Assembly: GCA_033063855.1 (NCBI GenBank)
Contig: CP093831.1
Location: forward strand, 7,316,001 to 7,380,000
Source: Smittia aterrima
Taxonomy: Eukaryota > Arthropoda > Insecta > Diptera > Chironomidae
Length of the DNA stretch: 64,000 bases
Direction: 5' to 3'
The notes under the pieces are model-generated. The model searched no databases and was not told where the DNA came from. It saw only the letters and a program-made list of their open reading frames with translations. The first letter of the stretch is position 1. Every line of letters starts with the position of its first letter. Shown piece after piece: positions 24,136 to 36,300 of the stretch. The position numbers were made by a program, and so were the translations under genes.

Positions 24136-25092
24136 ATGGCTTCGAGTGGTGGCGCAATACCGGTCGGCACTGATGGAACCGACTTTCTTCATCGTCAGCG
24201 CGTCGCTGAACATTATCAAAAAAGGTGAAAAATTTGTTGCTATTTTTAATCGGTCAGGATTGCGAATTTTCTCTCAGAGACTTTTGATGCATCGAGAGGA
24301 TGATCTGCTACATGACAATGTCATCAATTATCTTAGCAACAGCATCTTTGTTCGTAATAAGTTTCCAGATCGTTGCATCACTGATTAAACTTTCTGGTCC
24401 CGAATCGGATATTTTTAAATCGCATCCCCTGAATCACTCATCGACTTGAATGTTAATTGGAATTTCTCTTTTCAGTGCTCTCAACAAATCGCGCCTAAAA
24501 TTCTGCATATTCTTTCACTATTTGCTGTTTTTCGTGATGCTCGGAAAACTTTCCGCTGATATCTTAGACAAATTGGATATTTTTATTCTGGAAATTGAGG
24601 AACTGAGAGTGCCGAAACCTTTATGGTAAGTTCTCAATGAAATTGCAAATTAATTCAGTGATTACCATTTTATTTTTTAGGTGGGAATACATTTGGTGCG
24701 TTTCAGTAGTTTTAACATTTATCGGCTTGTCCGCTGCTCGCTCCAATAAGGTTCTTAACATGCAGAAGTACATGGCCGGCGTTGTGTTGTTTGGACTGTT
24801 TCCTGTGTTTTACTGCATCGTCCACTACATGAGCGATGTGCTTGCGTATATGCGATTGGACGAAGATACCGATCTCGAAGATGCTGAAAACATTACCGTC
24901 TGGCAGGTGAGTCAATCAACAATCTTCAAACTCAAAATCAAATCTAACTTTCTTTGATTTTAGAACCTTCCTTATGGTCTGCTCTGGTATGGATTCGCAT
25001 TTGTCGCCTTTCAAATTCACTCCTTCTCGCTATTCTTCGCATGGAACTTGTGTAGTGCTTGGAAATCGCGCGGTGGAAAGAAAGTTCAATAA
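24136..25092 (+). CDS. jagn: Jagunal, ER membrane protein
   Basis: Four exons (24136-24224, 24476-24625, 24681-24906, 24964-25092) encode 197 residues, matching the family length. The N-terminus has GTDGTDFLHRQRVAEHYQ, then LNKSRLKFCIFFHYLLFFVM, followed by ELRVPKPLWWEYIW, all close to Drosophila Jagunal. Four hydrophobic membrane segments are visible, at about residues 40-60, 80-100, 110-135 and 160-180. The C-terminus is basic (KSRGGKKVQ), consistent with an ER retention signal. Jagunal reorganises the endoplasmic reticulum and supports vesicle traffic in the oocyte, asymmetric ER partitioning in neural precursors, and neutrophil function in vertebrates. Codons at both splice joins keep phase. 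An AATAAA near 25379 is a likely polyadenylation signal. Confidence 0.95.
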
Positions 25093-25629
25093 ATCAACTC
25101 ATCTCTGATTCAACTTTCACTCCTATGAACTCGCAAGACAATACGTTTAACTTTTCTTAAGTTTCCTTCCTCCTCGTTGATCGGTGAAGGTTTTTTTTCT
25201 TCAACTTCGTCATCTGAACTATTACTACAAAGTTTTTATTCAACTGCCAACACTGATGTTAGTTCAATTAAACCCAAAACTATTTTTCGAGGCGCATAAC
25301 TTATGGCTTAAATCGAATTTAAATGCTCATTGAAAAAGGGATCTTCATTGATACTTTTTTTCGTTTACCGATCGTTGAATAAATATTGACAAACATCAAA
25401 AGTTTATTCTCATCTATTCCATTTCTCAGCGGCGTTTGAATAAACAACGACTTTTTTCTCAGTTAAACTCGTAAGAATTCAACTGTTTTATTCAATCTCT
25501 TATGTTTCATTATACAAATTTGTCTAATTTAGAAATGTGTTGATACCAGCGGGAAACTTACTTTGAGCTCAAGCAGATTAGACTTTATTAGGGTATAGGA
25601 TTATCAGCGAAAGAATCATCAAAGTGTAG
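25093..25629. other. Convergent 3' region of jagunal and the katanin gene
   Basis: About 0.5 kb of 3' UTR-type, AT-rich DNA with an AATAAA near 25379. No further gene was recognised. Confidence 0.55.
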
Positions 25630-28600
25630 TTAACATGAGCCGTACTCGGCCATCCAATTCTCAAAGTTTTTCACGTCAGCATCCGAAACTGACTTTCGAG
25701 TTTTAGTAATCGCATCTTTGAAGTCTTCAGCGGTTACGGGAAGGTCGACTTCTTCTCGCTTAATCATTTTAATTTCAGCGGGAGATTTTCCAAGAATTTT
25801 CCTTCGCATTGCCATTAAAGCTGCGTCACTGTGAAGAAGGAGATTAAATGATTCAAAATAGTTTTATTCATTAAATTACTTACCGACAAACATTAGCGAT
25901 ATCCGCTCCTGAATATCCTGATAGCAACTCAGCAATCGATGCCAGATCGAGATCATTGCAGGTCGAGATATTTTTCAAATAAAGACTCAAAAGTGCTGCT
26001 CGACTTTCATCATTGGGAAGACTCACTGTCAAGAAAACGATTTTTATATTGCAATTAATTTTATTCATCAAGCAACTCACCATAAACTCGTTTCTCGAAA
26101 CGACGTCGAAAGGCTTGATCTATTCTCCAAGGATGGTTAGTTGCTGCAAGAACCATAACTTTGATATCGTCTTCAGCATTCTCATCATTGAGTCCATCCA
26201 TTTGAATCAAAAGCTTTTGAAAACGAAAATCAGATTGAAATCCCTTTGATAAAATCTTTCTCTTACCTCAGCTTTGAACCTCCTCGAAGCTTCATGTTCA
26301 GAATCCTCACGACCAGTTGAACAAAGGGAATCAATTTCATCGATAAATATTGTTGACGGAGCATGGAATCTCGCCATCTCGAACAGCAACCGAACGAGTT
26401 TCTCTGAATCGCCTCGATATTTTGAAGTTAGCGTTGAAGAAGACACATTGAAGAAAGTTGTGTTGCATTCAGTTGCGACTGCCTTCGCCAGCATTGTTTT
26501 TCCGCCTGCGGAAGTTTCTCATTAGTTAAATTATTCAAAAATCGACCGCTCATTCACTCACCTCCGGGCGGCCCAACCAGCAAAATGCCTTTCCAAGGAC
26601 GACGAATGCCCTTGAAGAAGTCAGGCATGATTATCGGCAAGACGACTGCTTCCTGTAGAATCGCTTTAGCATCAGCCAAGCCCGCAATATGACTCCATTG
26701 GGTTTTCGGGAACTTTTGAAGAATATCTTTCTCGATTGTGTCGACAAGACCAAGCTCGTATCCGATTGTGTTAAAGATTTTCTGTTTTCCACTCAACTTT
26801 TTCATCGGTGACTTTCTTCTTTGCTTCGGAGAGTTTGAGCTGAGTGTGTTTGTGTTTTCTTCGAGAGAATTTTCTTGATCGTCCGAGTTTCCTTCTTCTG
26901 ACGACGACTTCTTAGGCTCCTTCGACATTTTTGAAGTCGAAAGCTTTCTCATCGCTCGCATTCGTTCAACAGATCTCGATTTTCTAAACGCTGATTTCAT
27001 CGCAGACGATCGCATCTTCTTGCCTTCAGTTGCAGTGGCATACGAGATGTTATTAACTGAACTCGAGTGACTGTGAATCGAAGGCAAGGTCGGTTGAAGC
27101 TCAGGATCGTGTCGTCGCAATGACGATCTCCATCGATTATCTTGTGGATTTGATTGTCTGATGACCGGAGCAACTTCTGTGGAATAATCCAAACGATAAA
27201 TCACACAATGAACTTAAATTATTGTTCACATGTTGCATGTCCAAACGAAGCTTTTCTTTCGTTAAGCTTTTGATGGATTGAAAGAGTCGAAACATGAGAG
27301 GGCGGGTGACCAAACTTTTTTACGGTTTTCATATAAATTTCATATAAAAATTTTCTACGAGGATTGTTGGTCAGCCGCAACAATTCTCATCGTAAACCAC
27401 ATAAAGAAAAATATAATTTCCGTTTTTCTTCTCGACGAGCTTTCTGCCTGCTCGAGTAATTAAAGAAAAACCTTTTTCCTTTTCTAACTTTCCCTCCGTG
27501 TCGATGTTAACCACATTGACCAGAAAAGAAAGTTTCTTGGCTTTCCCGAGTATGAAAGAAATATTTTAACGTCCAGAAAGTGAAAGATTTTTTCGGGCTG
27601 ATAAGATGACCTGAATTGTTGTGTGAGAAAGAAAATTGTTTATGCGAGACATGAAACACTTCGAGGTTAAAACAAACTTGAGATGATGCAAACGAGGCAT
27701 TAGAATTATGATTTTTAGTTGAAAGTGTGCTAAGGACATTTCTGCAGTGCGAGGAAAACTTAAATTATTGCACGGCATCAACTTACCTTGTGTCGGAATC
27801 TTTTTGCTAGCGTTGAATGAATTGCGAGCAGTAGTCGAAGACTGGCCGTTTGCTGTTGGGAGGTGGTTGGTACTTGTTGCTTTCTTGACGGGTCGATGAG
27901 TCGTGATTTTCGTGAAGGCAAACGGTGTGGTTGATAAGCTGTCAAGGATTAGCGAGTCCATCATTCGTGCCATCTGCGAGAAGCCATTCGAAGGCGGAGC
28001 GCTGCTGCAAAGAAGGAACGCAAAGGAATTCGTTCAGCAAAAATAAACACGAAAGGTTTTTCGGGACTGATGACCCACTTCACGCGTAACGCATTTCGAA
28101 TTCCTTTTCTTCATACATCAAAGCCTAATGTTTGAATGAGCGCCCGCAACGTAAGTGGAAGGAGAATAAATAATGAGATACTGAAATTAACCCAAATTCT
28201 CAATCGCGATAATAGTGTCGACTAAGATTTTTGTTGTTGCCCTTTTCAACTATTCGGTGACTTACATCGAGAGCATTACACTCATTCCCGCGTGCGTTAG
28301 TCAACCTTATTGCCTTTACACTAAAAAAAAGTCTCGCGCGGTTGAATAATTAACCAACTCACTCATTCTCGTGATTCCGTTTCACGTGAAAATTCGTTAC
28401 TCCAGATTTTCTTCTTCAAATGAAAAGCGTGAAAACTATTTTTGTGGGTTAAACAATTATCGAGGCTGCAGAGTTTGACTTGTTTCACATAAATGTGAAA
28501 TGATTGATGTTTGACAAGCTTGCTCTAGTCGATGTACGTACAGTAAGAGCAAGATGAATGGGATTTGAAGTAGAAGCAATAATGAAACTAATTAGATTTC

Positions 28601-29422
28601 CAAACAACTTCTCTCATGACGAGAAAGGGATTTTATATGAATGAGTAGACAATTTCGAAATGAAGGAGTAATATTTTATGCTTTGAGACTCTTGAATATT
28701 TAATGATCTTAACAAACTTGAAAATAGTTTTGCAACAAATCACTCAACTCGAATAAAATTGTTCATGAAACTGAGAAAAATGTTTTGCGAATTCTTTTGC
28801 GAAGCTCGCTCAACTCGAGCAGAAGAAGTTTGATGAACCAGTCATTCTTCATAAAATTTCCTTTGTCTTCTCTTCCTCGTTCATTCACCTGCCCTTGGTT
28901 TATGAAAATCCTGGACAACGTACTGATATTCCTGCTTCAATGAAGCGGACAATGTGCAATTGAAAGCAATGTGAGGTGAATGTCCTCGCGTCTAAACAAT
29001 AAAGCGAAGTCGTGGCCGGACAAAACGAAAGGAGAGGGAGACAAAATGTAGACCAATGCGGCGATCAATAATCCGATTATGAGTTATTCTTACTCTAATG
29101 ATTGCTTTGCCGAATGTAAACCAGGTGAGTTATGTTTGTCATTAACCATTAATTATGGACCAGATTAATCAATAAAGCGCATCATCGATTTCAGAGAAAT
29201 GATTTACCATTGATGGAGATTCCAAAGTGAATGATAAGGCTGAGAGTGCCGAATGATTGGCACAGGCATTGATACTTCATATTCCACATGGCAGTCATTG
29301 GGACGCTCGTTATTCACGTTCGAGTTTGAAACACTGCGGTGCATTTTATGATTCACGTTTTGGTATCCGATCTGCGATTGTTGCTGCGGCTGTGAACCGC
29401 TGTAATAACTTTGCTCATACAT
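25630..29422 (-). CDS. Katanin p60-type microtubule-severing AAA ATPase
   Basis: Seven exons (29422-29208, 28004-27787, 27176-26562, 26505-26267, 26213-26081, 26025-25884, 25828-25630) join in frame to 586 residues. The N-terminal 250 residues are low-complexity: a Gln/Asn/Ser-rich start (SQPQQQSQIGYQNVNHKMH) and a basic Ser-rich stretch. The AAA domain follows: WSHIAGLADAKAILQEAVVL, Walker A GPPGGGKT, Walker B TIFIDEIDSL, sensor 1 LAATNHP, and the arginine-finger region FRRRFEKRVYV. The C-terminal helix ends NWMAEYGSC, near the EFGSC end of katanin p60. Katanin cuts microtubules in spindles, cilia and neurites. The long N-terminus and long first intron suit the kat-60L1/KATNAL1 type, but I cannot separate paralogues by eye. 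Walker A has Gly where AAA proteins usually have Thr (GPPGTGKT). Confidence 0.88.
28005..29207 (-). other. First intron of the katanin gene
   Basis: A 1.2-kb intron bounded by GTAAAT (minus strand, below 29208) and a TTTGCAG acceptor just above 28004. No internal gene or repeat was recognised. Confidence 0.6.
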
Positions 29423-32400
29423 TGAGAGTTTGATTGATTAACTTTAGGGAAAATCCTTTAATCACTTTACTTCATGCTATTTTCCTTTCTTTACGTCCGA
29501 ACACTTTGAAAGACCACGAAAAACTAAAAGCCTCGAAGGACTGACCAACATTTTCCATCGACTAACGAACGACTCGAGGATTTTTCTTTTTCCTTTCCGA
29601 ACACTTTTTCGGCTTTACTTATAATGATGATGGTTTGTTAGTCAGTTACACGATAAAATGTAACACGAAGGAAGCTTTCGCAATCCATCAAATAAAGGAA
29701 ATTGAGGAGGACACAAAGCTGCTTTTAGTATGAAGAAGAACGAGAAATATTTTTAGGAAAATCTTGGCAATGACTTTCATCTTTCAGTGATTTCTCTTTG
29801 CGCTAAGGTGACCAAACATTTGAATTGGCAAACTCGATTATTCAGATCGTTAAATATCACCGCACATTAGCGAAACAACTTTCTGCGCTAGCCAGAGAAT
29901 GGCCGCGAAACATCGAGGAAGTCATAACTTTTTAAAGCTTTTTCAGTTTCCAGTCGACAAACTACAAACATAAAGGTCGTTGCACGAGTTATTTTTTGTC
30001 ATGCCTCTTCACATTCTGTCAATGGTAATTGGAAAATTCGCAATAAATGTCGTGAAGCATGCTCAGAGCTCAAGGAGTCTGTCATTCCACAAGATTTACG
30101 ATCTGATGATGATGCACAAAGGTTGCAATGAAATGTGTTCTTTATGGCTTTCGCCAATGCTCAAAAAAGTCCTTGACAGCGACACAAAAACCAAATACTC
30201 ACTAATGATGCTCAATTTTGGAAGTTACTGATCCATTCCTAATGATGATTCTTTCGCGGATTATTCTGTCACCGCCAAGCATTGCTAAACTAAAGTTTTT
30301 ATACGAAAAATTCAGGAAATTTACTTAAAAAATATTTTTTGTCACTTTTGTTTTTGAGATGAAGTGGAAGCTGCGTTCAGTGAATGATTCACCATGGAGG
30401 ATACTCAAAGAAACCCTCCGGCTCTGAACGAAACATTGACATGCGCAGATGGAGCGAGAGACAGAGACAAAGTACTTCAATGTTTTCCATAACAATTTCC
30501 AGCAAATATTTTATCGTTATAAATCATTTGAGGTTTTTTTTTCTTTGCAAAATTGTTGCCAAATGAAAATTAATGCCATTTGGACCTGGACTGATGTTTA
30601 CGGACAAGAAATCTTCTAATGACTACTCTCGATATCTGGAAATCGATGTGAATTGAAAGTTAGGAGAATTTAATGGAAAACTGAGACCAAGGGAATATTT
30701 CTCGTAAATTTAATTTCCAGCACCGGAAAGACTGAAGATAATTGAGTTTCCTTCTATCGGACATACTCCTTATTCAATTTACTCTGAGGAAACAAAGTGG
30801 TGCTCACTGCTATAAATACATCTGTCAGTTTGCTTAATAAATTTCCGATTCTCGATTGGTCATCGATCTACTGTTGATCTTTAAGGAGTTATTTCAAGAA
30901 GTTGTTAACTGGTTTCTCATGGTACGTGAGCACGCAATACAATTTCACATGACACCGCTTCGGTTCAGATAATCCATTGATGCTAAGATGAAAGTCAAAT
31001 AGAAAAAAGAAAAAAACTTTCCGGTGCTAAAGAGAATCTTTTTAGTAAATATTGCTGCAGCCACAACGAGCAATGAAAAAAATATTTATATTTCCGACAT
31101 GAAAAATGATCGTTCGTGGGAAATTGCGCATTCACCTGAGAAATCTTATCGCTTTTTTATGGCGCAAATTACTTAAGCGCTCGTCCAAGCGATAGGGGGA
31201 AGAAATATTGTCGTTGAGACTATTTCTGAACAAGACATGACCCAAAAGGTTTCATTCAAATGAGTAAACGAGAGAAAGGAACAAAACGATGCCGACAACA
31301 ATGAAAAAACTTCTAGATGGCGAAATATTTAGCATAAAAGAGCTCTTAGCAACCTTGCCGGCCTCTCCGGAAACTCACGACAAAAGATTTCATTAGTTTC
31401 GAAGTTCACAACTTTGTAAGTCGTGCTCGATACATCATCAACCGTAATTAACTATTATCACCGAATGCTAGTTATGAGATTGTACACGTCGATACGTGTA
31501 AACCTCTCTTATCTGCAATTGATTAATTTTACACGATTAAGAAGAAACGTGATTATATCGAAGTCAACAACACGAGAAGTTCGATCTATTTTTACAATCC
31601 CTGAAAAAAAAATCTTCACACAAACTCTTGTCCCAATAATAATAAAACATATTAAAGCTTTCCCAACACAAACGTCGACGTTGACTCGGCTTCGTCCACC
31701 CGCGAGTCCAACTGTGTGTTGATTTTCTATTTTTTTTTGCTTTCCACAATCGTCGACACGATGTGATACAAAATTTTCCTTTGGTGTCAGTGGTTCTTAT
31801 GTCTAACGCAGGGCTTATTTATGAGTTGGGGCTGATGAAGAGGAAAAGTTTGTTACGTTGAACGAAAAGTTGCTTGCGGCTTACTTAGATTGATGAGAGT
31901 TATACGAAAACTTTCTCGAATGATTTTCCATAATTGAAGGAAAGCCAAGTTTTCTAAGTCTCGTGATGATTCCAACTCACGAATTTTATCGAACGTTACT
32001 CGAGCACAAGCCCTACCAAGAAACTGTTTTAATTCACATGTATTTTTATACTCACTATAATAACTTTTTCTCCCCGAAGCTTTAAACATCATCGGCGATT
32101 TAGTCATTTCTGATCTTTGCTACAGTTCACAAGTCGGAAGCGCGACGCGTATTTATTTATTCTCAACGTTCAGTTAGTGCCAAGCGAATTGCGAAAGTCA
32201 ATCAAGTGCAATTAAAATTTTGGTCTCTTATAAAAAATATTGTCAGCTGCGATAAAAAGAAAACAGAGGTTTGAAAAAAATTCGTCGACTCTCCTGTTGA
32301 TCTTTGATTAAATTTTTTTACGTCGTCGGCAAATTTGTGAATTTTTCTCTTTCACCCGGCAAATTTTAAAGTGTTTCAATCGCAAACAACAAAAATGTAA

Positions 32401-33362
32401 AAAGAAAACATCGGCGGGTGTGTTTCTACGCAATACGAAAAACAAGACCGAATCGTAAATGAAACAGAAATTGAGATATTTACGCGTAGGGAATGTGCGG
32501 GTTCAGCTGTTTGTCATTGCCACGGAAAATATTTCTTTTCTCGCCGATGCTCAGATTTTGTAATGAGTCTAGATATTAATAGAACTCTTTTCTGATTTGT
32601 CTTTTCACGACGTAAAGAGCCACGCTCGGCTTCATTCACTTATCCAAAACAAAGATTTCGCAGTGAATTAATTTAATTGGCGCATTTTCATTTTCTCGGG
32701 TTCTACACATGACGACTGGAGTTTGTTGACAAACTTATTGCGACGCTTCAACCAAAAATGAAAAATGAAAAAACCTTCAAACCACGTCGTCTGATAACAA
32801 AATTATTCGAGAAATTTTATTATCCTTTTGTAAAACTTTTTCGCTTTCAAGTGCCTTTGATGACATCATCTCTTAGAAGCTTTTTGTTTTCCTCTAAATT
32901 GATTTTCTCTGCTTTACTGAACCACCCACGCATTGCGCAACGCATTGCGTTGAGAGGAGCTGAAGCATAAAATAAATAAAATGAATTTTCCAATTTTCTC
33001 TTTCACACGAAGAGTTGGAAATGATTTTGTTTTATTTGGGGAAAAGTATTTATTTGCTTACGATGAGATGATTCTTTTTGAGAATGAAACAATGTTGACC
33101 AAAGACGAGGGCCAGACGAACAATGAAAATGCACGTAGCAACAGCTCGTCTGAATAATTAATTGCTACGAAGCTCGAAGCAAGCTTGTGATGAAATATTT
33201 GACAGAGAGAAGTTGATGAAAGTGAAATTAATTAATTTCTTTTCTTTCATGTTTTTGTTTCATTCAGAATTGAAAATAAATTTCTGTTGCAAGAGTTAGA
33301 AGTCTCGATTCGTGAAATTAATTAAATCTTTTGGAGCATAAAGCAAACTCAAAGGAAAAATC
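29423..33362. other. Promoter-side region between the katanin and NDRG genes
   Basis: About 3.9 kb between two divergent genes. ORFs near 29980, 30384 and 31423 show no family resemblance. One candidate alternative first exon for katanin at 32056-32107 is listed separately. A TTCAGTTAGT initiator-like word lies near 32169 on the plus strand and could mark a transcription start for the NDRG gene, but no TATA box or clear DPE accompanies it. Confidence 0.45.
32056..32107 (-). CDS. Candidate alternative first exon of the katanin gene
   Basis: An ATG at 32107 on the minus strand opens 17 codons (MTKSPMMFKASGRKSYY) and runs into a strong donor (TATA followed by GTGAGT) in phase 1. Exon 3 of the katanin gene (from 27176) needs exactly phase 1, so a transcript joining these would skip exons 1 and 2. 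The phase match could be luck (one in three). Confidence 0.25.
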
Positions 33363-36300
33363 ATGACGACGCCACCTCCTCCAAGTTATGTGCAAGCACG
33401 TCGAGAATCATTCGCAAATCGACAAGAGTCATTGTTGGAAAGGGTAAGTAAACTTATTCATGAAAAGTTCAATATTCATAACATTATACGTGATGATATC
33501 GTACAGGTAATCTCGCTCTACAAGGTTCTTTATGAGGTTAATATTATCGTAAACTCAGATTTTGGTGAGAAGTTTTTCTCCCTCATCACTTTTCCTTTGA
33601 AACCATCTTGCTTACTCTAAGTCAAACTAATAAGAAAGAAAAGAAACCTGCAACCAGTAGAAAGTCGAAGACCTTTTCCTCTCCAAAAAATTTAATCAGA
33701 AACGTAGGAATGTGTGTGATTAGATTCTAAAAATAGAATCACGCGAGACTTCGCATTATATTTGATAACAAAAATAAAACGATTGCGATAAGCTGCTGCG
33801 CACGTGGAGCAATCGTTAAGAGAGATGATAAACAAACAAATTGAGTTAGCCGGCAGCCAACGTCAAGTAGAATGAAACGATTTGACGCATTTGTCAACAA
33901 CGAAGTGTAATGGAACGTGCCACTTGCTCTTTCTCCACAGCTCATCCGTAAAATGTTTGTCAATCCTGCTACGCAAAAAGTGTCAGCGAAAAAAAACTTT
34001 GTTGATGACTTCTTATACTAACAATGTGGTTGTAAACGATTTTCTCAACAACTTTCAATAAAGCTTTGTTTGATAATCATGTAATCGCTTACGACATTCT
34101 TCGTCTTCATGTCGACTTTGCTCTTTCGTTCTGCGCTATAATCGACACAGTGATTCGGATGAGCAGTTCACAACAATAGTTAGTGGAGTGGAGCTGATTG
34201 TTGTGTGAGTTTGGAGGCACGTTTTGTGATTATTTTCATTTGTTTTTGCGCAATGCATCGACTGTCAATTTAAACGGCGTGGATTTTAATTCTTGGGCAA
34301 ATATTGTTCAAGTTGAAAGCGAGATGCTCTATTAAGTAATTGCCTGCCTACATTAATAGAATCGTTGCAGTTTATTGTGTAAACGTTGCCGGCAATCTAT
34401 CAAGTTTTCCCGTTTCCCTCGATCGCGCCCTCATCTCCGACGGGCTAGCTATTATTTATGATGAGAGAAGTGTGCTAAATATAAAAACAACAAAACACTT
34501 TCAACAATGAAATTGCGGGGCTCAATTGGATGTTAATAAAACGAGTCGCTTAATGATAACGAGCAATGAAGATTGATGTCTTGTTTTCTCCTCATTTTCT
34601 CCAATTTGCATGATGAGAACGTTGATCTGGTTCCATCCGCTTTCATAGTTGCCATCGTCGTCGTCTAAGGAAATGCATTTCTGTATTCAAATTATTTGAT
34701 CTAGAAGCGAAGCGACAAGCTACTGATAAGGAAGCAATTAACTGAAATTTTGCAATCATCACGCGACATAGCTGAAAATAGAAATACGAAAAAGTCTGTG
34801 GAAGAGGAGAAACAATGTAAAGTCAACATCAATAAAAAGTTCATTAACATCTCTCGCTCCTCGGCTCAGCACAGCGGATAAAGATGTTTGCGAAAAACTT
34901 TACGAGTGTCTGTAGTACAGAAGAGCGCAACGAGAGGAGAAATTAATCATAAAGCATCGCCACTTACTCACACAGAGCCACTCGTTAAAGTTCAAGTGGA
35001 AAAGCGTTACCAATACATGATAGAACTTGACATCTCTTTAAAAGCTCGTTTTCCACGCAAATCATTTGAATGTTTCTCCAAAGCATTTTTTCACTTCTTT
35101 TCTCATCCATCAAGTGGAAACATGGGAGCAATTAAAGCTTAAGCACTGACGAAAGGAAAGAAGACGAAATGAGATAATTCAACATTACAACATTGGAAAA
35201 TGAAAAAACAACTTTCCCAATGTAACTGAACAACCAACTCGTCAGAAGAAAGGAAGTTGAGAAAGAGAGGAAAAAGCTTTCCCAACCAGAGATTTTTACA
35301 TCGCTCTGCGTGTGGAAATTTTCCTTTCCTCCAGCTCAGTTGATGTTCAGTTTGTGATCAAGAAAGGTCACCTTGCCGCGCGCTTCTTTTCAAGTGATTT
35401 TAGCTTCCTCTCGGTGAAATTGCGTTTGAGGGAATTTGTTTAAAGCATCGTCTGCGTCTGTGGGTTTATTTACTCTTATCACATTATTCGCGATTATTTT
35501 TCTCGGAATTCTCACGATGGATTAAGAACAAGAAATCGCAAGATCGCACAGAATTTCTTTCAGAAGAAAGTGATTTTATTACGTTTCGCATAATCTCAAA
35601 TAGAAACGCAAAAAGAGAAAAAAAACTTAATATGGTGACGCTCATCTAAAAAGGGCGCGGAAATTTTTTTATTTCCTAACCAAATGAAAATTTCTTGCTC
35701 CCTTGACAATAAACGGATGTCTCGATGCTTCCGGATTCTTTGCATTCAACAGAACGCTAAAATTTCTGTTGTAATTCTCTTTTATTAAATCCCTCGTCAA
35801 AAGAGGATTAGCTTTCGTTGACATTCATCTCGTGAGATTCCGCTGTGTGGAATATTTCAGTGCAGAAAGGAAAACGCATTTTCACGCATTCTTTCTTTCG
35901 CTCCCAACTTTATCCCTTTCGTTAGAACGGACGGAAAAGCACCAAAATATTTAAGGACAAAGCTCCTTTGTGAGATTTATTAAATCGCATCTGCTGTTGC
36001 TGACAGCGCAAAAGGATTTCATAGTTAAAAGAATTTGCATTTAACTCGGTAAGAAATAAGAATTAGCGATGGAGAAAGATAATTCAGAGCAGAAAGAACA
36101 GTCGCATGCATCATTGCATCACCATTCGCATCATCATCAAAAAGAACCGAAAAAAGATAGCAATGTTGTTCATGTATGTATAAAATTGCTCTTCATCACA
36201 AAAGATTGGACAAACTTATGTTTTCCCATTGATTTCTTATGCTAGATCATAATTTATTCGGCTCGCTTAAGTTCACTTCTTCCTCATTGAGATATCCTAA

